Source: DATMER01 sp031390755 (GTDB taxonomy: Bacteria; Acidobacteriota; Thermoanaerobaculia; Multivoradales; UBA5704). Taken from it: a stretch of DNA of 64,000 nt. This document shows, in pieces, positions 16,539 through 25,844 of this stretch. The stretch lies in the NCBI GenBank assembly GCA_031390755.1, contig JANMTS010000116.1, positions 106,950 through 170,949 of the forward strand, given 5' to 3'. The translations under genes and the position numbers were made by a program. Every line of letters starts with the position of its first letter. Within the stretch, counting starts at the first letter, position 1. Below the pieces are notes generated by a model. That model was not told where the DNA came from. It saw nothing but the letters and a program-made list of their open reading frames with translations, and ran no database searches.

Positions 16539-19122
16539 AGTGAAGTGGCGAGGCGGGCTGGTGCTGCTGCTGGCGCTGGCCTTTTCCTGCATATCCTCCG
16601 GTGCCCTCGTAGCGGCAGCGTCCGAGCCTCCGTCCCGCGCTGACATGGAGAAGGCCCGTGCCGCTGCCGTCGCGGCGCTTCCCGAGGTCTATCGGACCTG
16701 GGTGGAGGACGTGGAGATGCTGCTCACGGACGAGGAGTGGATCTCCTTCCTCGCCCTCGCCAAGGACTACCAGCGCGACGACTTCATCGCCCGCTTCTGG
16801 CAGGCCCGGGACGAGCAGCCGCGGACCGCGCGCAACGAGCTCCGCGAGGGCTGGGAGGCCCGCACCCGGGAGGCGCGGCAGCGCTTCGGCGATCTGCGCG
16901 ACGCCCGCGCCCGCGCCATGCGGCTCAACGGCATCCCCGACGACGTGCTGCTCTCCGACTGCTCCATGGTCCTCTGGCCGATGGAGGTCTGGTACTACAG
17001 CCGCAGCGAGCGCTCCAAGGAGGAGCTGGTCCTCATTCTCTTCAAGAAGTGGTCGGCCGGGCGGTACCGGATCTGGGATCCGGCCGACGGCGTCGAAGCG
17101 CTGCTCGCCGACGGCGCCGCCGGCTCCGGCGAGCCGGTCGTCCGCGACGACGGGTCCGGCCTTGCGGACGGACCCTCGGTCGGGGGCATCGGGAAGGTCC
17201 GGACCTGCGGCGACGACGAGCACGGCCGCCGGATCGCCGCGGCCGTCGGCTGGGTTCTCTCCCGCGACGACTGGCCCTTCCTGATGGCGAAGATCGACTC
17301 GCCGCCGGAGCCGCCGGGCGGCGAGTGGGTCTCGACGTTCGAGTCCTACCGCACCGACGTGCCGGCGGGTGCGGCGCTGCTCGACGCCAGCCTGGACATC
17401 AGCTTCCCGGGCCGGCAGCAGAGCCGCACGGTCGTCCAGGGAGTGCTCTCCGTCGGAGCTGCCGGATTGACGGAGCTGGCCGGGCACCGGTCCTACGACT
17501 TCCTGCTCACCGGCGAGGTGCTGACCGTCGGCGCGGCGGAGCTGGGCGTGCTCGACCGGTTCCGCTACCGGTTCAGCCTTCCCGTCGGACCGACGATCCC
17601 GCTCGTCTTCCAGAGGCCTTTGCGGCCTGGCGACTACACCCTGGTCGTCAAGGTGGAGGATCTGGGCTCCGGCCGGTTCTTCCGCGCCGAGCGTCCGCTC
17701 ACCGTGCCGGCGGTGGACGCCGTCATGACGCCTCCTCCGCCCGCCGATCCCGACTCCGCCCGTCTCCTGGCCGAGGCGGAAGCGGCGCTGGCGAGCGGCG
17801 AAACGGTCGTGCGCATCCTGCCGCCGCCGGGCGAGCTGCCCACCGGCATGAACCGCTTCGACACCCTGACCAGCCCGGACGTGGCCGAGGTCACCTTCGA
17901 GCTGGACGGCAAGCCCGTGCTCACCAAGCGGACGCCGCCGTTCAGCGTCGAGTTGGACCTGGGCCTCGTGCCGCGTCCCCGGACGCTGGTCGCGGTCGGC
18001 CACGATGCGGCCGGCAAGGAGCTGGCGCGGGATGAGCGCATGGTGAACGCCGCGGCGAACCGCTTCCGGGTCCGCCTCACCGAGCCGCGCCGGGGGCAGC
18101 ACTATGCCAGCAGCCTGCTCGCCCGCGCCGACGTCGAGGCGCCGGACGGCGAGACCGTCGAGCGCGTCGAGGTCTTCCTCAACGAGACGAAGGTGGCGAC
18201 CCTCTTCCAGCCGCCCTACACCCAGCCGGTCGTCCTGCCGAAGGACCAGCAGGTGGCCTACGTGCGGGCGGTGGCCTACCTGTCGGACGGCAACTCCACC
18301 GAGGATCTGGTCTTCGTCAACGCGCCGGACTACCTGGAGGAGCTGGATGTCGACTTCGTCGAGCTGTACACCGCGATGCTCGACCGGCGGGGGCGGCCGG
18401 TCGAGGGGATCGCGGAGAAGGACGTGAAGGTCGCGGAGGACGGCGTGCCGCAGACCGTCGTCCGCTTCGAGCGCGTCACGGACCTGCCGATCCACGCCGC
18501 CGTGGTGCTCGACGTCTCGGCCTCCATGGAGGACAGCCTGGACCAGGCGCGGTCCGCCGCGTTGCAGTTCCTCCAGCAGTCCGTCCGGCCGCGGGACCGG
18601 ACCGCGCTGATCACCTTCAACGATCACCCCCACCTGGCGGTCAAGCTCACCAAGGACACCGACGCCCTGGCCGGCGGCCTGGCCGGCCTCAAGGCCGAGC
18701 GCGGCACGGCGCTCTACGACACGGTCGTCTTCGCGCTCTTCTATTTCAACGGCGTGAAGGGCCAGCGGGCGATCCTGCTGCTGTCGGACGGCAAGGACGA
18801 GGGGAGCCGGTTCGGCTGGGAGGAGGCGCTCGACTCCGCGCGCCGGGCCGGCGTGGCGATCTATCCGATCGGCCTGGGCTCCCAGGTAGAGAAGCGGAGG
18901 CTGGAGAAGCTGGCCGACGAGACCGGGGGGCGCGCGTTCTTCCTGGACGACGCCTCCGGGCTGGCGCCCATCTACGCCTCGATCGAGCAGGAGCTGCGCT
19001 CGAAGTACCTGATCGCCTATCAGTCGACGAATTCGGGGAGGCGCGACCAGTTCCGGACGGTGGAGGTCAAGGTCGGCCGGCCGGGGGTCGAGGCCAAGAC
19101 GATGCGCGGCTATTATCCATGA
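16522..19122 (+). CDS. GWxTD-VWFA exported protein, copy 2
   Basis: 866 residues, starting 17 bases inside the end of copy 1, which implies coupled translation. The signal peptide is LVLLLALAFSCISSGALVAA. The order is the same as copy 1: GWxTD domain (VEMLLTDEEWISFLALAKDY), beta-rich middle, VWFA domain with MIDAS DVSAS near residue 664, and end GYYP. Copies 1 and 2 share long identical stretches in the VWFA part (for example LKAERGTALYDT and FYFNGVKGQRA), so they look like a recent tandem duplication. A role in surface structures is inference from domain content. Confidence 0.88.
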   Translation: MAITHEVKWRGGLVLLLALAFSCISSGALVAAASEPPSRADMEKARAAAVAALPEVYRTWVEDVEMLLTDEEWISFLALAKDYQRDDFIARFWQARDEQPRTARNELREGWEARTREARQRFGDLRDARARAMRLNGIPDDVLLSDCSMVLWPMEVWYYSRSERSKEELVLILFKKWSAGRYRIWDPADGVEALLADGAAGSGEPVVRDDGSGLADGPSVGGIGKVRTCGDDEHGRRIAAAVGWVLSRDDWPFLMAKIDSPPEPPGGEWVSTFESYRTDVPAGAALLDASLDISFPGRQQSRTVVQGVLSVGAAGLTELAGHRSYDFLLTGEVLTVGAAELGVLDRFRYRFSLPVGPTIPLVFQRPLRPGDYTLVVKVEDLGSGRFFRAERPLTVPAVDAVMTPPPPADPDSARLLAEAEAALASGETVVRILPPPGELPTGMNRFDTLTSPDVAEVTFELDGKPVLTKRTPPFSVELDLGLVPRPRTLVAVGHDAAGKELARDERMVNAAANRFRVRLTEPRRGQHYASSLLARADVEAPDGETVERVEVFLNETKVATLFQPPYTQPVVLPKDQQVAYVRAVAYLSDGNSTEDLVFVNAPDYLEELDVDFVELYTAMLDRRGRPVEGIAEKDVKVAEDGVPQTVVRFERVTDLPIHAAVVLDVSASMEDSLDQARSAALQFLQQSVRPRDRTALITFNDHPHLAVKLTKDTDALAGGLAGLKAERGTALYDTVVFALFYFNGVKGQRAILLLSDGKDEGSRFGWEEALDSARRAGVAIYPIGLGSQVEKRRLEKLADETGGRAFFLDDASGLAPIYASIEQELRSKYLIAYQSTNSGRRDQFRTVEVKVGRPGVEAKTMRGYYP

Positions 19123-19184
19123 GCGGTCCATGATCGGTCCCTGGCTGGCGCAAACGATCGGGGCCTGATAGGTTGCCCCGATCC

Positions 19185-20465
19185 ATGAGCGATCGTGAGT
19201 GGCAGGTCGGTCTTGCCGGGACCTTCGATGTCGAGAACTATGGCGACCTGCTCTTTCCTCTGATTGCCGAGGCGGAGCTGGCGGAGCGCCTGGGTCCGCT
19301 CAAGCTCCACTGCTTCTCCTACGACACGAAGACCGCGGACGGCTGGCCGTTTCCGGTCACTTCGGTGACCGAGCTGCCGCGGCTCGCTCCCGATCTCGAC
19401 GCCCTGATCGTCGGCGGGGGGCTGCTCGTCCGGTTCGACAAAGACGTGGCCCCCGGCTACGGCCCGCCGCTGGGCATCCACCATCCGACCGGCTACTGGC
19501 TCTCGCCGGCGCTGATCGCCCTGCAGCACGACGTGTCCGTGCTGTGGAACTCACCCGGCGCCGTCTACGAGGATCTGCCGGCGTGGGCCGATCCGCTGAT
19601 GGAGCTGGCCTTCTCGCAGAGCGCGTACATCGCGGTGCGGGACGAGCCGTCGCGCGCCGCGCTCTCCCGCTTCACCGGCCGGGAGCGGATCGCCGTCGTG
19701 CCCGACACCGCCTTCGGCCTCGGCCGCCGGCTCCCCTCGCCGCCGTCGTGCGAGGTCCGGCGGCTCCTGGAGGCGGCGGGGCTGACCGGCCCGTACGTCG
19801 TCCTCCAGGGCGCCCGCAACCTGGGTCCCTTCCAGCGCTTTCTCAAGAGACATTCGGGCCAGCTCGGCGAGCTGCGCTTCCTGGCCCTGCCGATCGGCCC
19901 GGCGAACCGCGACGACACCGCGGTCCTGGACCACGACCTGCCCGGGCTCGTGAAGCTGCCCTCGTGGCCGCACCCCTTTCTGCTCGCCGAGATCCTCCGG
20001 CAGGCAGAGGCGGTCGTCGGCTCCAGCTTCCACCTGGCGATCACCGCGCTGACGGCGGGCGTGCCGGTGTTCTCCCCGGTGGATCTCTCGTCGGGCAAGT
20101 ATCGGGGCCTGGCCGGGTTCGAGACCATCCGGCCGGTTCCCGGGGACTTCAGCGATCCGGCCGCGTTCTTCTCCCGGCTGGGCAGGAAGGCGGTTTCACC
20201 GCAGGTCGAGGCCGCCGCCGGCCGCGTGGGCGAGCACTGGGACCGGATGGCGGAGGTGCTTCGAGCCCGCCGCGGGAAGCCCGCCGGGGCTCACGTGGCG
20301 GTCGGCCGTTTCTGGCAGTCGCTGCCGGGCGTCCTGGAAGCCGCGGCCGTGCGCCGCGAAGCCGAGATCGCGCTGCGCGAGCGCCGGATCGCCGACCTCG
20401 AAGCCTCGACCTCCTGGAAGCTGACCGCCGCGCTGCGCTGGGTCGGGCGGCGGCTGGGGCGGTAG
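19185..20465 (+). CDS. Polysaccharide pyruvyl transferase-family protein
   Basis: 426 residues from the ATG at 19185 (a TTG at 19173 is in frame). It has the family pattern: N-terminal GTFDVENYGDLLFP, LIVGGGLLVRF, then the C-terminal half with VVGSSFHLAITALTAGVPVFSP, where the serine and histidine belong to the sugar-nucleotide-like pocket. The tail ADLEASTSWKLTAALRWVG is common at the ends of carbohydrate-transfer proteins. The family adds ketal pyruvate to polysaccharides, but related members do other chemistry. It stands 62 bases after copy 2 of the GWxTD proteins and precedes an oxygenase; target glycan or protein is unknown. Confidence 0.75.
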   Translation: MSDREWQVGLAGTFDVENYGDLLFPLIAEAELAERLGPLKLHCFSYDTKTADGWPFPVTSVTELPRLAPDLDALIVGGGLLVRFDKDVAPGYGPPLGIHHPTGYWLSPALIALQHDVSVLWNSPGAVYEDLPAWADPLMELAFSQSAYIAVRDEPSRAALSRFTGRERIAVVPDTAFGLGRRLPSPPSCEVRRLLEAAGLTGPYVVLQGARNLGPFQRFLKRHSGQLGELRFLALPIGPANRDDTAVLDHDLPGLVKLPSWPHPFLLAEILRQAEAVVGSSFHLAITALTAGVPVFSPVDLSSGKYRGLAGFETIRPVPGDFSDPAAFFSRLGRKAVSPQVEAAAGRVGEHWDRMAEVLRARRGKPAGAHVAVGRFWQSLPGVLEAAAVRREAEIALRERRIADLEASTSWKLTAALRWVGRRLGR

Positions 20466-20524
20466 ACTGGAAGACCGCTTCGGAGAACGGCGGAGAACCA
20501 CGGAGAAGGACGGAGACGATCGGC

Positions 20525-21280
20525 ATGCTGGACCTGACCAGGATCGCGCAGCGCACCCTGGAGACCGAGCCCTACTCCTGGGCGGAGATCGACGGCCTCT
20601 ACTCGCCGGAGGACGCCGCGGCGCTCGCCGCCGAATACCCGCGCGACCATTTCAAGACGCTCTCCGGCAACGACGGCGAGAAGGAGTACCTCTACGAGGC
20701 CCGCTCGCTGCTCGCGCTCGGCGCGGACGAGGCCTCCTTCCCCCGCGAGCTGAGCCCCGCCTGGCGGCAGCTCGCGAACGACCTGGTCGCGCCGGGCTAC
20801 CGCGAAGCCATGTCGCGGCTGACCGGGCTGGACCTGACCGAGGCGCCGATCGAGGCCAACGTCTACCACTACGGCCCGGGCTCGTCGCTTGGGCCCCACC
20901 TCGACATGCCGATCAAGCGGGTCACGCACGTCCTCTACTTCAACGACGCCTGGAACGCGGACGACGGCGGCTGCCTCAGCATCCTGCGCTCGAAGGACGC
21001 GAAGGACGTCGCCGCGCGGGTGCTTCCGCTCGTCGGGAGCTCCGCGGCGCTGGTCCGGTCGGACCGCTCCTGGCACGCGGTGGAGCGCGTCGCCGAGAGC
21101 TGCCGCAAGTCGCGGCGCTGCGTCACGATCACGTTCTACAGCCCGGGCTCGGTCAGCCCGATGTGGCCGCCGGGCGACGAGACGCCGCTCCACCGGTACG
21201 TGGACCCGGACGAGAAGGAGACCGGGAAGGCCCAACCGGCGTCCTGGGTGCGGAAGCTCTTCGGGTTGGGGTCGCGATAG
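20525..21280 (+). CDS. 2-oxoglutarate/Fe(II)-dependent oxygenase
   Basis: 251 residues. The iron-binding triad is visible: His and Asp in LGPHLDMPIKRVTHVLYFND and the distal His in DRSWHAVERV, followed by a strand CVTITFYSP that usually holds the 2-oxoglutarate contact residue. It is prolyl-4-hydroxylase-like in layout. Its leader (20480-20520) is a purine-rich run with GGAGAAGGACGGAG supplying the ribosome site. Between a sugar-modifying-type gene and the third GWxTD protein, it may hydroxylate a residue or sugar on a surface product; this is inference only. Confidence 0.8.
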   Translation: MLDLTRIAQRTLETEPYSWAEIDGLYSPEDAAALAAEYPRDHFKTLSGNDGEKEYLYEARSLLALGADEASFPRELSPAWRQLANDLVAPGYREAMSRLTGLDLTEAPIEANVYHYGPGSSLGPHLDMPIKRVTHVLYFNDAWNADDGGCLSILRSKDAKDVAARVLPLVGSSAALVRSDRSWHAVERVAESCRKSRRCVTITFYSPGSVSPMWPPGDETPLHRYVDPDEKETGKAQPASWVRKLFGLGSR

Positions 21281-21307
21281 CGCCGCCGGTGGTACCATCC
21301 TCCGGCG

Positions 21308-23902
21308 ATGTCGTACCGCCCCCTAGCTCGACGTCTTCTTCTCCTCCTCCCGATCCTTCTGTTCGCTCTGCCTGTCCACGGGGCGGAGCCGCCGGCCGCC
21401 CCTGACCCGGTCCCGGATACGGCCAGGGTCAGGCCGACCGAGGCCGAAACGGCCTCGGAAATGGGGACAATTGAGCCGCGGCACAAGCGTTTCCTCGAAG
21501 AGGTCGCGCCGCTGATCGACGAGCAGGAGCGCGCCGCGTTCCTCTCCGTGCGCCAGGAGTACCAGCGCGATGCGTTCATCCAGCGCTTCTGGCAGCAGCG
21601 CGACCCCTTCCCGAAGACTGCGATCAACGAATTCCGGGTCAACTGGGAGGACCGGGTCCGCATCGCGCGGGAGCGCTTCGAGAACCTCACCGAGGACCGG
21701 GCGCTGATGACGCTCTTCTTCGGCGAGCCCTCCGACGTGATGCGCAATCCGTGCGCCGACGTGTTCCTGGCCCTGGAGATCTGGTACTACCCGGGCACCG
21801 AGCGCGTCCGCGGCGACTTCAGCCTGGTCTTCGTCCGGCGCGGCCCGTTCAAGCTCTGGTATCCGGGCGAGGGGATCGCGGCGCTGCTCTCGTTCTCCCC
21901 CGAATCGCGGGCGCGCGGTGGCGGTGGCGGTGGCCTGGAGCAGGCCATCGTGGAGGGCTGCCCGCGGGGAGACGAGGTGCTCGGCCGGCTCTCCCGCGCC
22001 CTCGACTGGTCGGCCATGAAAGAGAAAATCGTCCCCGATCCGGGCGACGAGTGGATCTCCGCCTTCCTCTCCTATTCCACGGACCTGCCGGAGGGGGCGG
22101 GGACGTTCCCGGCGCAGGTGGATCTCGCGTTCCCGGGCCGCTACGGCAGCCGCACGACCGTCCAGGCCCTGGTCAGCGTGCCGAAGGACGCCGTGCAGGC
22201 CGAGGAGATCAAGGGCAAGCCGTCCTACAACTTCGTGGTCGACGGCGAGCTTCTCTACAAGGACGAGCTGTTCGAGCACTTCCGCTACCGCTTCGTGCTC
22301 CCCGAGACTGACTCGGCAGCGGCTCCGGGAGCCGCTCCCGCGAGCCCCTTGGCGGGAACCATCCCTCTGGTGTTCCAGCGCTATCTGAGGCCGGGCAGCT
22401 ACACCTTCATCCTGCGCATCGAGGACACGGCCGGCAAGAAGTACTTCCGCCAGCAGCGGGAGCTCGAAGTGCCCGCGGCTGCTTCGGCTGACACCGCCCC
22501 GGCTCCCGCCCCGACCGTCCTGGCCGAGGCCAACGCGGGCAGCGCGCTCTCCGACGAGCAGGCCATCCGCATCCTGCCGCCGCCTCCGGGCCTGGTCACC
22601 GGCAAGGTGCGGCTCGACGCCAGCACGACCGGCGAGGGCATCGCCCGCGTCAGCTTCCTCCTGAACGGCAAGACCATCCTCACCAAGTCGAAGCCGCCCT
22701 ACAGCGTGGAGCTGAACGTCGGCGATCAGCCGCGGCTGCACACGGTCACCGCGGTCGCGCTGGGGTCGTCCGGCGAGACGCTCGCCGAGGACCAGATCCT
22801 TCTCAACACCGGCCCGCACCGCTTCTCCATCCGCCTCGTGGAGCCGCAGCCAGGCAAGACCTACCAGGCCAGCCTCCGCGCCCAGGCCCAGGTCGACCTG
22901 CCCGAGGGCGAGAAGCTCGATCGCGTCGAGCTGTACCTCAACGAAACCCTGGTCGCGACCCTGTTCCAGCCGCCCTACGTGCAGCCGCTGCTCATCCCGC
23001 AGGGCCAGGCGCTCACCTACGTGCGCGCCGTGGCCTACCTGGCGGACGGCAACTCGACCGAGGACACGGTGCTGGTCAACGTCCCCGGCGACTTCGCGGA
23101 TCAGATGGATGTCCAGTTCGTCGAGCTGTTCACCTCCGTGGTGGACGGCCGCGGCCGGCCGGTCGAGGGGCTGACCCGCGACGACTTCAAGGTCTACGAA
23201 GACGGGGTGGAGCAGGAGGTCCGGCGCTTCGAGCTGGTCAAGGACGTGCCGATCTACGCCGGCGTGGTGCTCGACACCTCGGGCTCGATGGGCGACCAGG
23301 GGGGCAACAAGCTCGAGGCGGCGGTGCGCGGCGCCCTCGACTTCTTCGAGCACGTCATCACTCCCAAGGACCGGGCGGCCGTCATCACCTTCGCCGACCA
23401 GCCCAGCCTGGCGGTGCGCTTCACCAACCAGCAGGAGGTGCTGGCCGGCGGCCTGGCCGGCCTCACCGCCGAGGGCGACACGGCGCTCCACGACAGCCTC
23501 GTCTACGCCCTCCACTACTTCGGCGGGATCAAGGGGAAGCGGGCGATCGTCGTGCTCTCCGACGGCCAGGACTTCGGCAGCAAGTACACTTTCCTCGAGA
23601 CGCTGGAGTACGCGCGGCGCAGCGGCGTGGCGATCTACGCGATCGGTATCGACCTGAAGGAATTCGACACCCGCACCAAGCTCCAGCGGCTGTCCGAGGA
23701 GACCGGCGGGCGCTCCTTCTTCGTCGGCACCGGCGGCGACCTGGGCAAGATCTTCGAGGAGGTGGAGACGGAGCTGCGCTCGCAGTACCTCCTCGCCTAC
23801 CAGTCCTCGAACCAGGGCAAGGAGGAGAAGTTCCGCGCCGTGGAGATCAAGGTCGCGAAGCCCGGCCTGGAGGCCAAGACCGTGCGGGGCTATTACCCAT
23901 GA
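21308..23902 (+). CDS. GWxTD-VWFA exported protein, copy 3
   Basis: 864 residues. Signal peptide LLLLLPILLFALPVHG; GWxTD domain with LIDEQERAAFLSVRQEYQRD and the ALEIWYYPG segment; beta-rich middle with a Gly-rich run (RARGGGGGG) and an Ala/Pro-rich linker; VWFA domain with MIDAS DTSGS near residue 656 and LSDGQDFGS; end GYYP. It is more diverged from copies 1 and 2 than they are from each other. Its stop overlaps the maf start. Likely a periplasmic or surface protein; no enzymatic activity is suggested. Confidence 0.88.
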   Translation: MSYRPLARRLLLLLPILLFALPVHGAEPPAAPDPVPDTARVRPTEAETASEMGTIEPRHKRFLEEVAPLIDEQERAAFLSVRQEYQRDAFIQRFWQQRDPFPKTAINEFRVNWEDRVRIARERFENLTEDRALMTLFFGEPSDVMRNPCADVFLALEIWYYPGTERVRGDFSLVFVRRGPFKLWYPGEGIAALLSFSPESRARGGGGGGLEQAIVEGCPRGDEVLGRLSRALDWSAMKEKIVPDPGDEWISAFLSYSTDLPEGAGTFPAQVDLAFPGRYGSRTTVQALVSVPKDAVQAEEIKGKPSYNFVVDGELLYKDELFEHFRYRFVLPETDSAAAPGAAPASPLAGTIPLVFQRYLRPGSYTFILRIEDTAGKKYFRQQRELEVPAAASADTAPAPAPTVLAEANAGSALSDEQAIRILPPPPGLVTGKVRLDASTTGEGIARVSFLLNGKTILTKSKPPYSVELNVGDQPRLHTVTAVALGSSGETLAEDQILLNTGPHRFSIRLVEPQPGKTYQASLRAQAQVDLPEGEKLDRVELYLNETLVATLFQPPYVQPLLIPQGQALTYVRAVAYLADGNSTEDTVLVNVPGDFADQMDVQFVELFTSVVDGRGRPVEGLTRDDFKVYEDGVEQEVRRFELVKDVPIYAGVVLDTSGSMGDQGGNKLEAAVRGALDFFEHVITPKDRAAVITFADQPSLAVRFTNQQEVLAGGLAGLTAEGDTALHDSLVYALHYFGGIKGKRAIVVLSDGQDFGSKYTFLETLEYARRSGVAIYAIGIDLKEFDTRTKLQRLSEETGGRSFFVGTGGDLGKIFEEVETELRSQYLLAYQSSNQGKEEKFRAVEIKVAKPGLEAKTVRGYYP

Positions 23903-24543
23903 GCGTACCCATGAGCGTACCCATGAGCCCGGCCCCGCTGCCGGCCCTGATCCTCGCCTCGGCCTCGCCCCGCCGCCGCGAGCTGCTGGAGCGGCTCGGC
24001 GTGCGCTTCACGGTCCGCGCCGTGGACCTCGACGAGACGCCGCGGCCCGGCGAGCAGCCCCGGCCCTACGTGCTCCGGCTGGCCCAGGAGAAAGCCGCGG
24101 CCCGCGCCGAGCCCGGAGAGCTGGTGCTCGCCGCCGACACCGTAGTTGTCCTCAATGATGGCCTCGACGGCCCCGAGATCCTCGGCAAGCCCGCGGACCG
24201 GGACGGCGCCCGCCGCATGCTCCGCAGTCTTTCGGGGCGCGAGCACACCGTGCTCACCGGCATCGCCCTGGAAGAGCCCGGGAAGGGCGCAGGAAAGGGG
24301 AGACTCTCGGACGTGGACGAGACGCGGGTCCGCATGGCCGCGCTCACGGACGAGGAGATCGACTGGTACGTCGGCACCGGCGAGCCGATGGACAAGGCCG
24401 GCGCCTACGGCATCCAGGGGATCGGCTCGCTCTTCGTGGCCGGCGTGGACGGGAACCACACGAACGTCGCGGGGCTGCCGGTGCCGGCGGTCTACCGGCT
24501 GTTCGCCAGGCTCGGCCACGACCTCAAGCGCTTCGCTGTATGA
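23899..24543 (+). CDS. Maf-family nucleotide pyrophosphatase
   Basis: 214 residues. Maf signature ILASASPRRRELLERLG near the N-terminus, LVLAADTVVVL with the catalytic Asp, and GKPADRDGARRMLRSLSGREHTVLTG. Maf proteins hydrolyse non-canonical nucleoside triphosphates (dTTP/UTP or methylated forms) to monophosphates, limiting misincorporation; they also affect septum formation when overproduced. The 5' end is odd: ATGAGCGTACCC occurs twice, followed by a third ATGAGC, giving three in-frame starts (23899, 23911, 23923). The first overlaps the previous stop as ATGA. Confidence 0.9.
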   Translation: MSVPMSVPMSPAPLPALILASASPRRRELLERLGVRFTVRAVDLDETPRPGEQPRPYVLRLAQEKAAARAEPGELVLAADTVVVLNDGLDGPEILGKPADRDGARRMLRSLSGREHTVLTGIALEEPGKGAGKGRLSDVDETRVRMAALTDEEIDWYVGTGEPMDKAGAYGIQGIGSLFVAGVDGNHTNVAGLPVPAVYRLFARLGHDLKRFAV

Positions 24544-25304
24544 ATAAGGCCATCGCCGATACCGCCGTCGTCCTCGTCCACCCGCGCGAGGACGGCAACG
24601 TCGGCTCGGCGGCCCGGGCCATGGCCAACATGGGCCTGGACCGGCTGATCCTCGTCGATCCGGCCGCGGCGCTGGGTCCGGTCGCGACCATGTTCGCGGT
24701 CGGCGCGAAGCACGTGCTGGACGGGGTGGAGCGCAGGCCGAGCCTCCCCGAGGCGCTGGCCCCCTTCCGCCGGGTGGTGGGGACGACCTCGTCCCGCGAC
24801 CGGCGGTGGGACGTGCCGCTCCTGCATCCCCATGAGCTGCCGGCCTGGCTCGCCCAGGATCCGCCGGGTACGCCCACCGCCCTCGTCTTCGGTCCCGAGG
24901 TGGGCGGCCTCACCAACGACGACCTGAGTCTGGCGAGCGTCCTCGTCACCATCCCCTGCTCGCCCGTCCAGCCGACCCTCAACCTCGCCCAGGCCGTGCT
25001 GATCGTGGTCTACGAGCTGTTCCAGGCGCGGGCCGGCGTTCAGGAAACGCCGCCGGCCGCCCCGCCGGCGGTCGTCGGGCAGCCCGAGCCGCCGGCGACC
25101 ACGGCGGAGATCGACGGCCTCTTCGAGCACGCCACGGACGTTTTGCGGCGGATCGGCTTCGACCGCGACGACACCTTCGCGGGCGCGCTGCGCGACCTGC
25201 GCCGGCTGGCGGCCCGGGCGGGCCCGGACAGCCGGGAGGTGGCCATCCTGCGCGGCATCTGCAGGCGGGCTCAGCGGGCGCTGGAGCGGTCGAATTCACC
25301 GTGA
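24540..25304 (+). CDS. TrmJ-like SPOUT RNA 2'-O-methyltransferase
   Basis: 254 residues. The trefoil-knot SPOUT motifs are clear: VVLVHPREDGNVGSAARAMANMG, TALVFGPEVGGLTNDDL, and IPCSPVQPTLNLAQAVLIVVYELF. This matches the TrmJ/LasT branch of the TrmH superfamily; TrmJ methylates ribose at position 32 of tRNAs. A helical C-terminal domain (residues 175-254) is also TrmJ-like. It starts in ATGA overlap with maf. Assignment to tRNA rather than another RNA target rests on family resemblance. Confidence 0.85.
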   Translation: MNKAIADTAVVLVHPREDGNVGSAARAMANMGLDRLILVDPAAALGPVATMFAVGAKHVLDGVERRPSLPEALAPFRRVVGTTSSRDRRWDVPLLHPHELPAWLAQDPPGTPTALVFGPEVGGLTNDDLSLASVLVTIPCSPVQPTLNLAQAVLIVVYELFQARAGVQETPPAAPPAVVGQPEPPATTAEIDGLFEHATDVLRRIGFDRDDTFAGALRDLRRLAARAGPDSREVAILRGICRRAQRALERSNSP

Positions 25305-25315
25305 TAGCATAGATG

Positions 25316-25657
25316 CTACACAAGGACGGCCGCACGAAGTGGACGGGGTGACAAATGAAAAGGATCGGTCTCGGTGGGAGTCTTGCTGGAGCCATTGCTT
25401 TCCTGGGATGCCTCCCTGGAGCCGTAGCGCAGGCTCTGCATCCCGTGATACCGGCGGCAGATGCGGAAGAGGGCGCTGATGAGCCAGCCCTCGGGCGACT
25501 CGATCCGGTCCCAGCAGCGGACGAGCGAGAGCAGAATCTCCTGGCGCAGATCCTGCGCGTCGTCCTGCGGAATCCGGAACCACTGGAGGATGCCTCGAAG
25601 GTTCGGCTCCACCCGCTCGAGGGCGGCCAGCGCTTCCTGCCCGGCTTCCGGGCTCAT
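25316..25657 (-). CDS. Short sigma-70-like protein with region 2 only
   Basis: 113 residues from the ATG at 25657, preceded by GGGAGG. Residues 15-75 resemble region 2 of the neighbouring sigma factor (26354-26881): FRIPQDDAQDLRQEILLSLV against YRIPAPDAEDLVQEALISTI. After region 2 the protein runs into a Ser/Thr-rich tail with no region 4 helix-turn-helix. It may be a decayed sigma factor or a shortened regulator that binds core polymerase without promoter specificity. It follows a small frame with ATGA overlap and converges with the trmJ-like gene, 11 bases apart. Confidence 0.6.
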   Translation of the reverse strand: MSPEAGQEALAALERVEPNLRGILQWFRIPQDDAQDLRQEILLSLVRCWDRIESPEGWLISALFRICRRYHGMQSLRYGSREASQESNGSSKTPTETDPFHLSPRPLRAAVLV

Positions 25658-25815
25658 GACCCGCCTCCCCGCCGCATTCTGAGCCCCGCCGCCAGCGCCC
25701 GCAGCAGCTTGCCGAGAACCTCCCACTCCTCCGGCGTCCCCAGCTCCTCCATGTCGGCGAACGTGGGCGGACCCTCGGGCTCCGGGGCCGGCGGCCCGCC
25801 GACGCCCTGCGACAA
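25654..25815 (-). CDS. Possible small protein between HTH gene and short sigma gene
   Basis: On the minus strand a frame of about 53 codons runs from a TTG at 25815 (an ATG at 25752 would give 32 codons) to a TGA overlapping the start of the short sigma-like gene. The predicted protein is Pro/Glu-rich at first and then helical (MEELGTPEEWEVLGKLLRA) with a basic end RMRRGGGS. Support is the ATGA overlap and fit in a tight gene cluster; no family is recognised and the start is uncertain. Confidence 0.4.
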   Translation of the reverse strand: MSQGVGGPPAPEPEGPPTFADMEELGTPEEWEVLGKLLRALAAGLRMRRGGGS

Positions 25816-25844
25816 CCCGGACTGCTTTGTGACGACCTGGCGGC

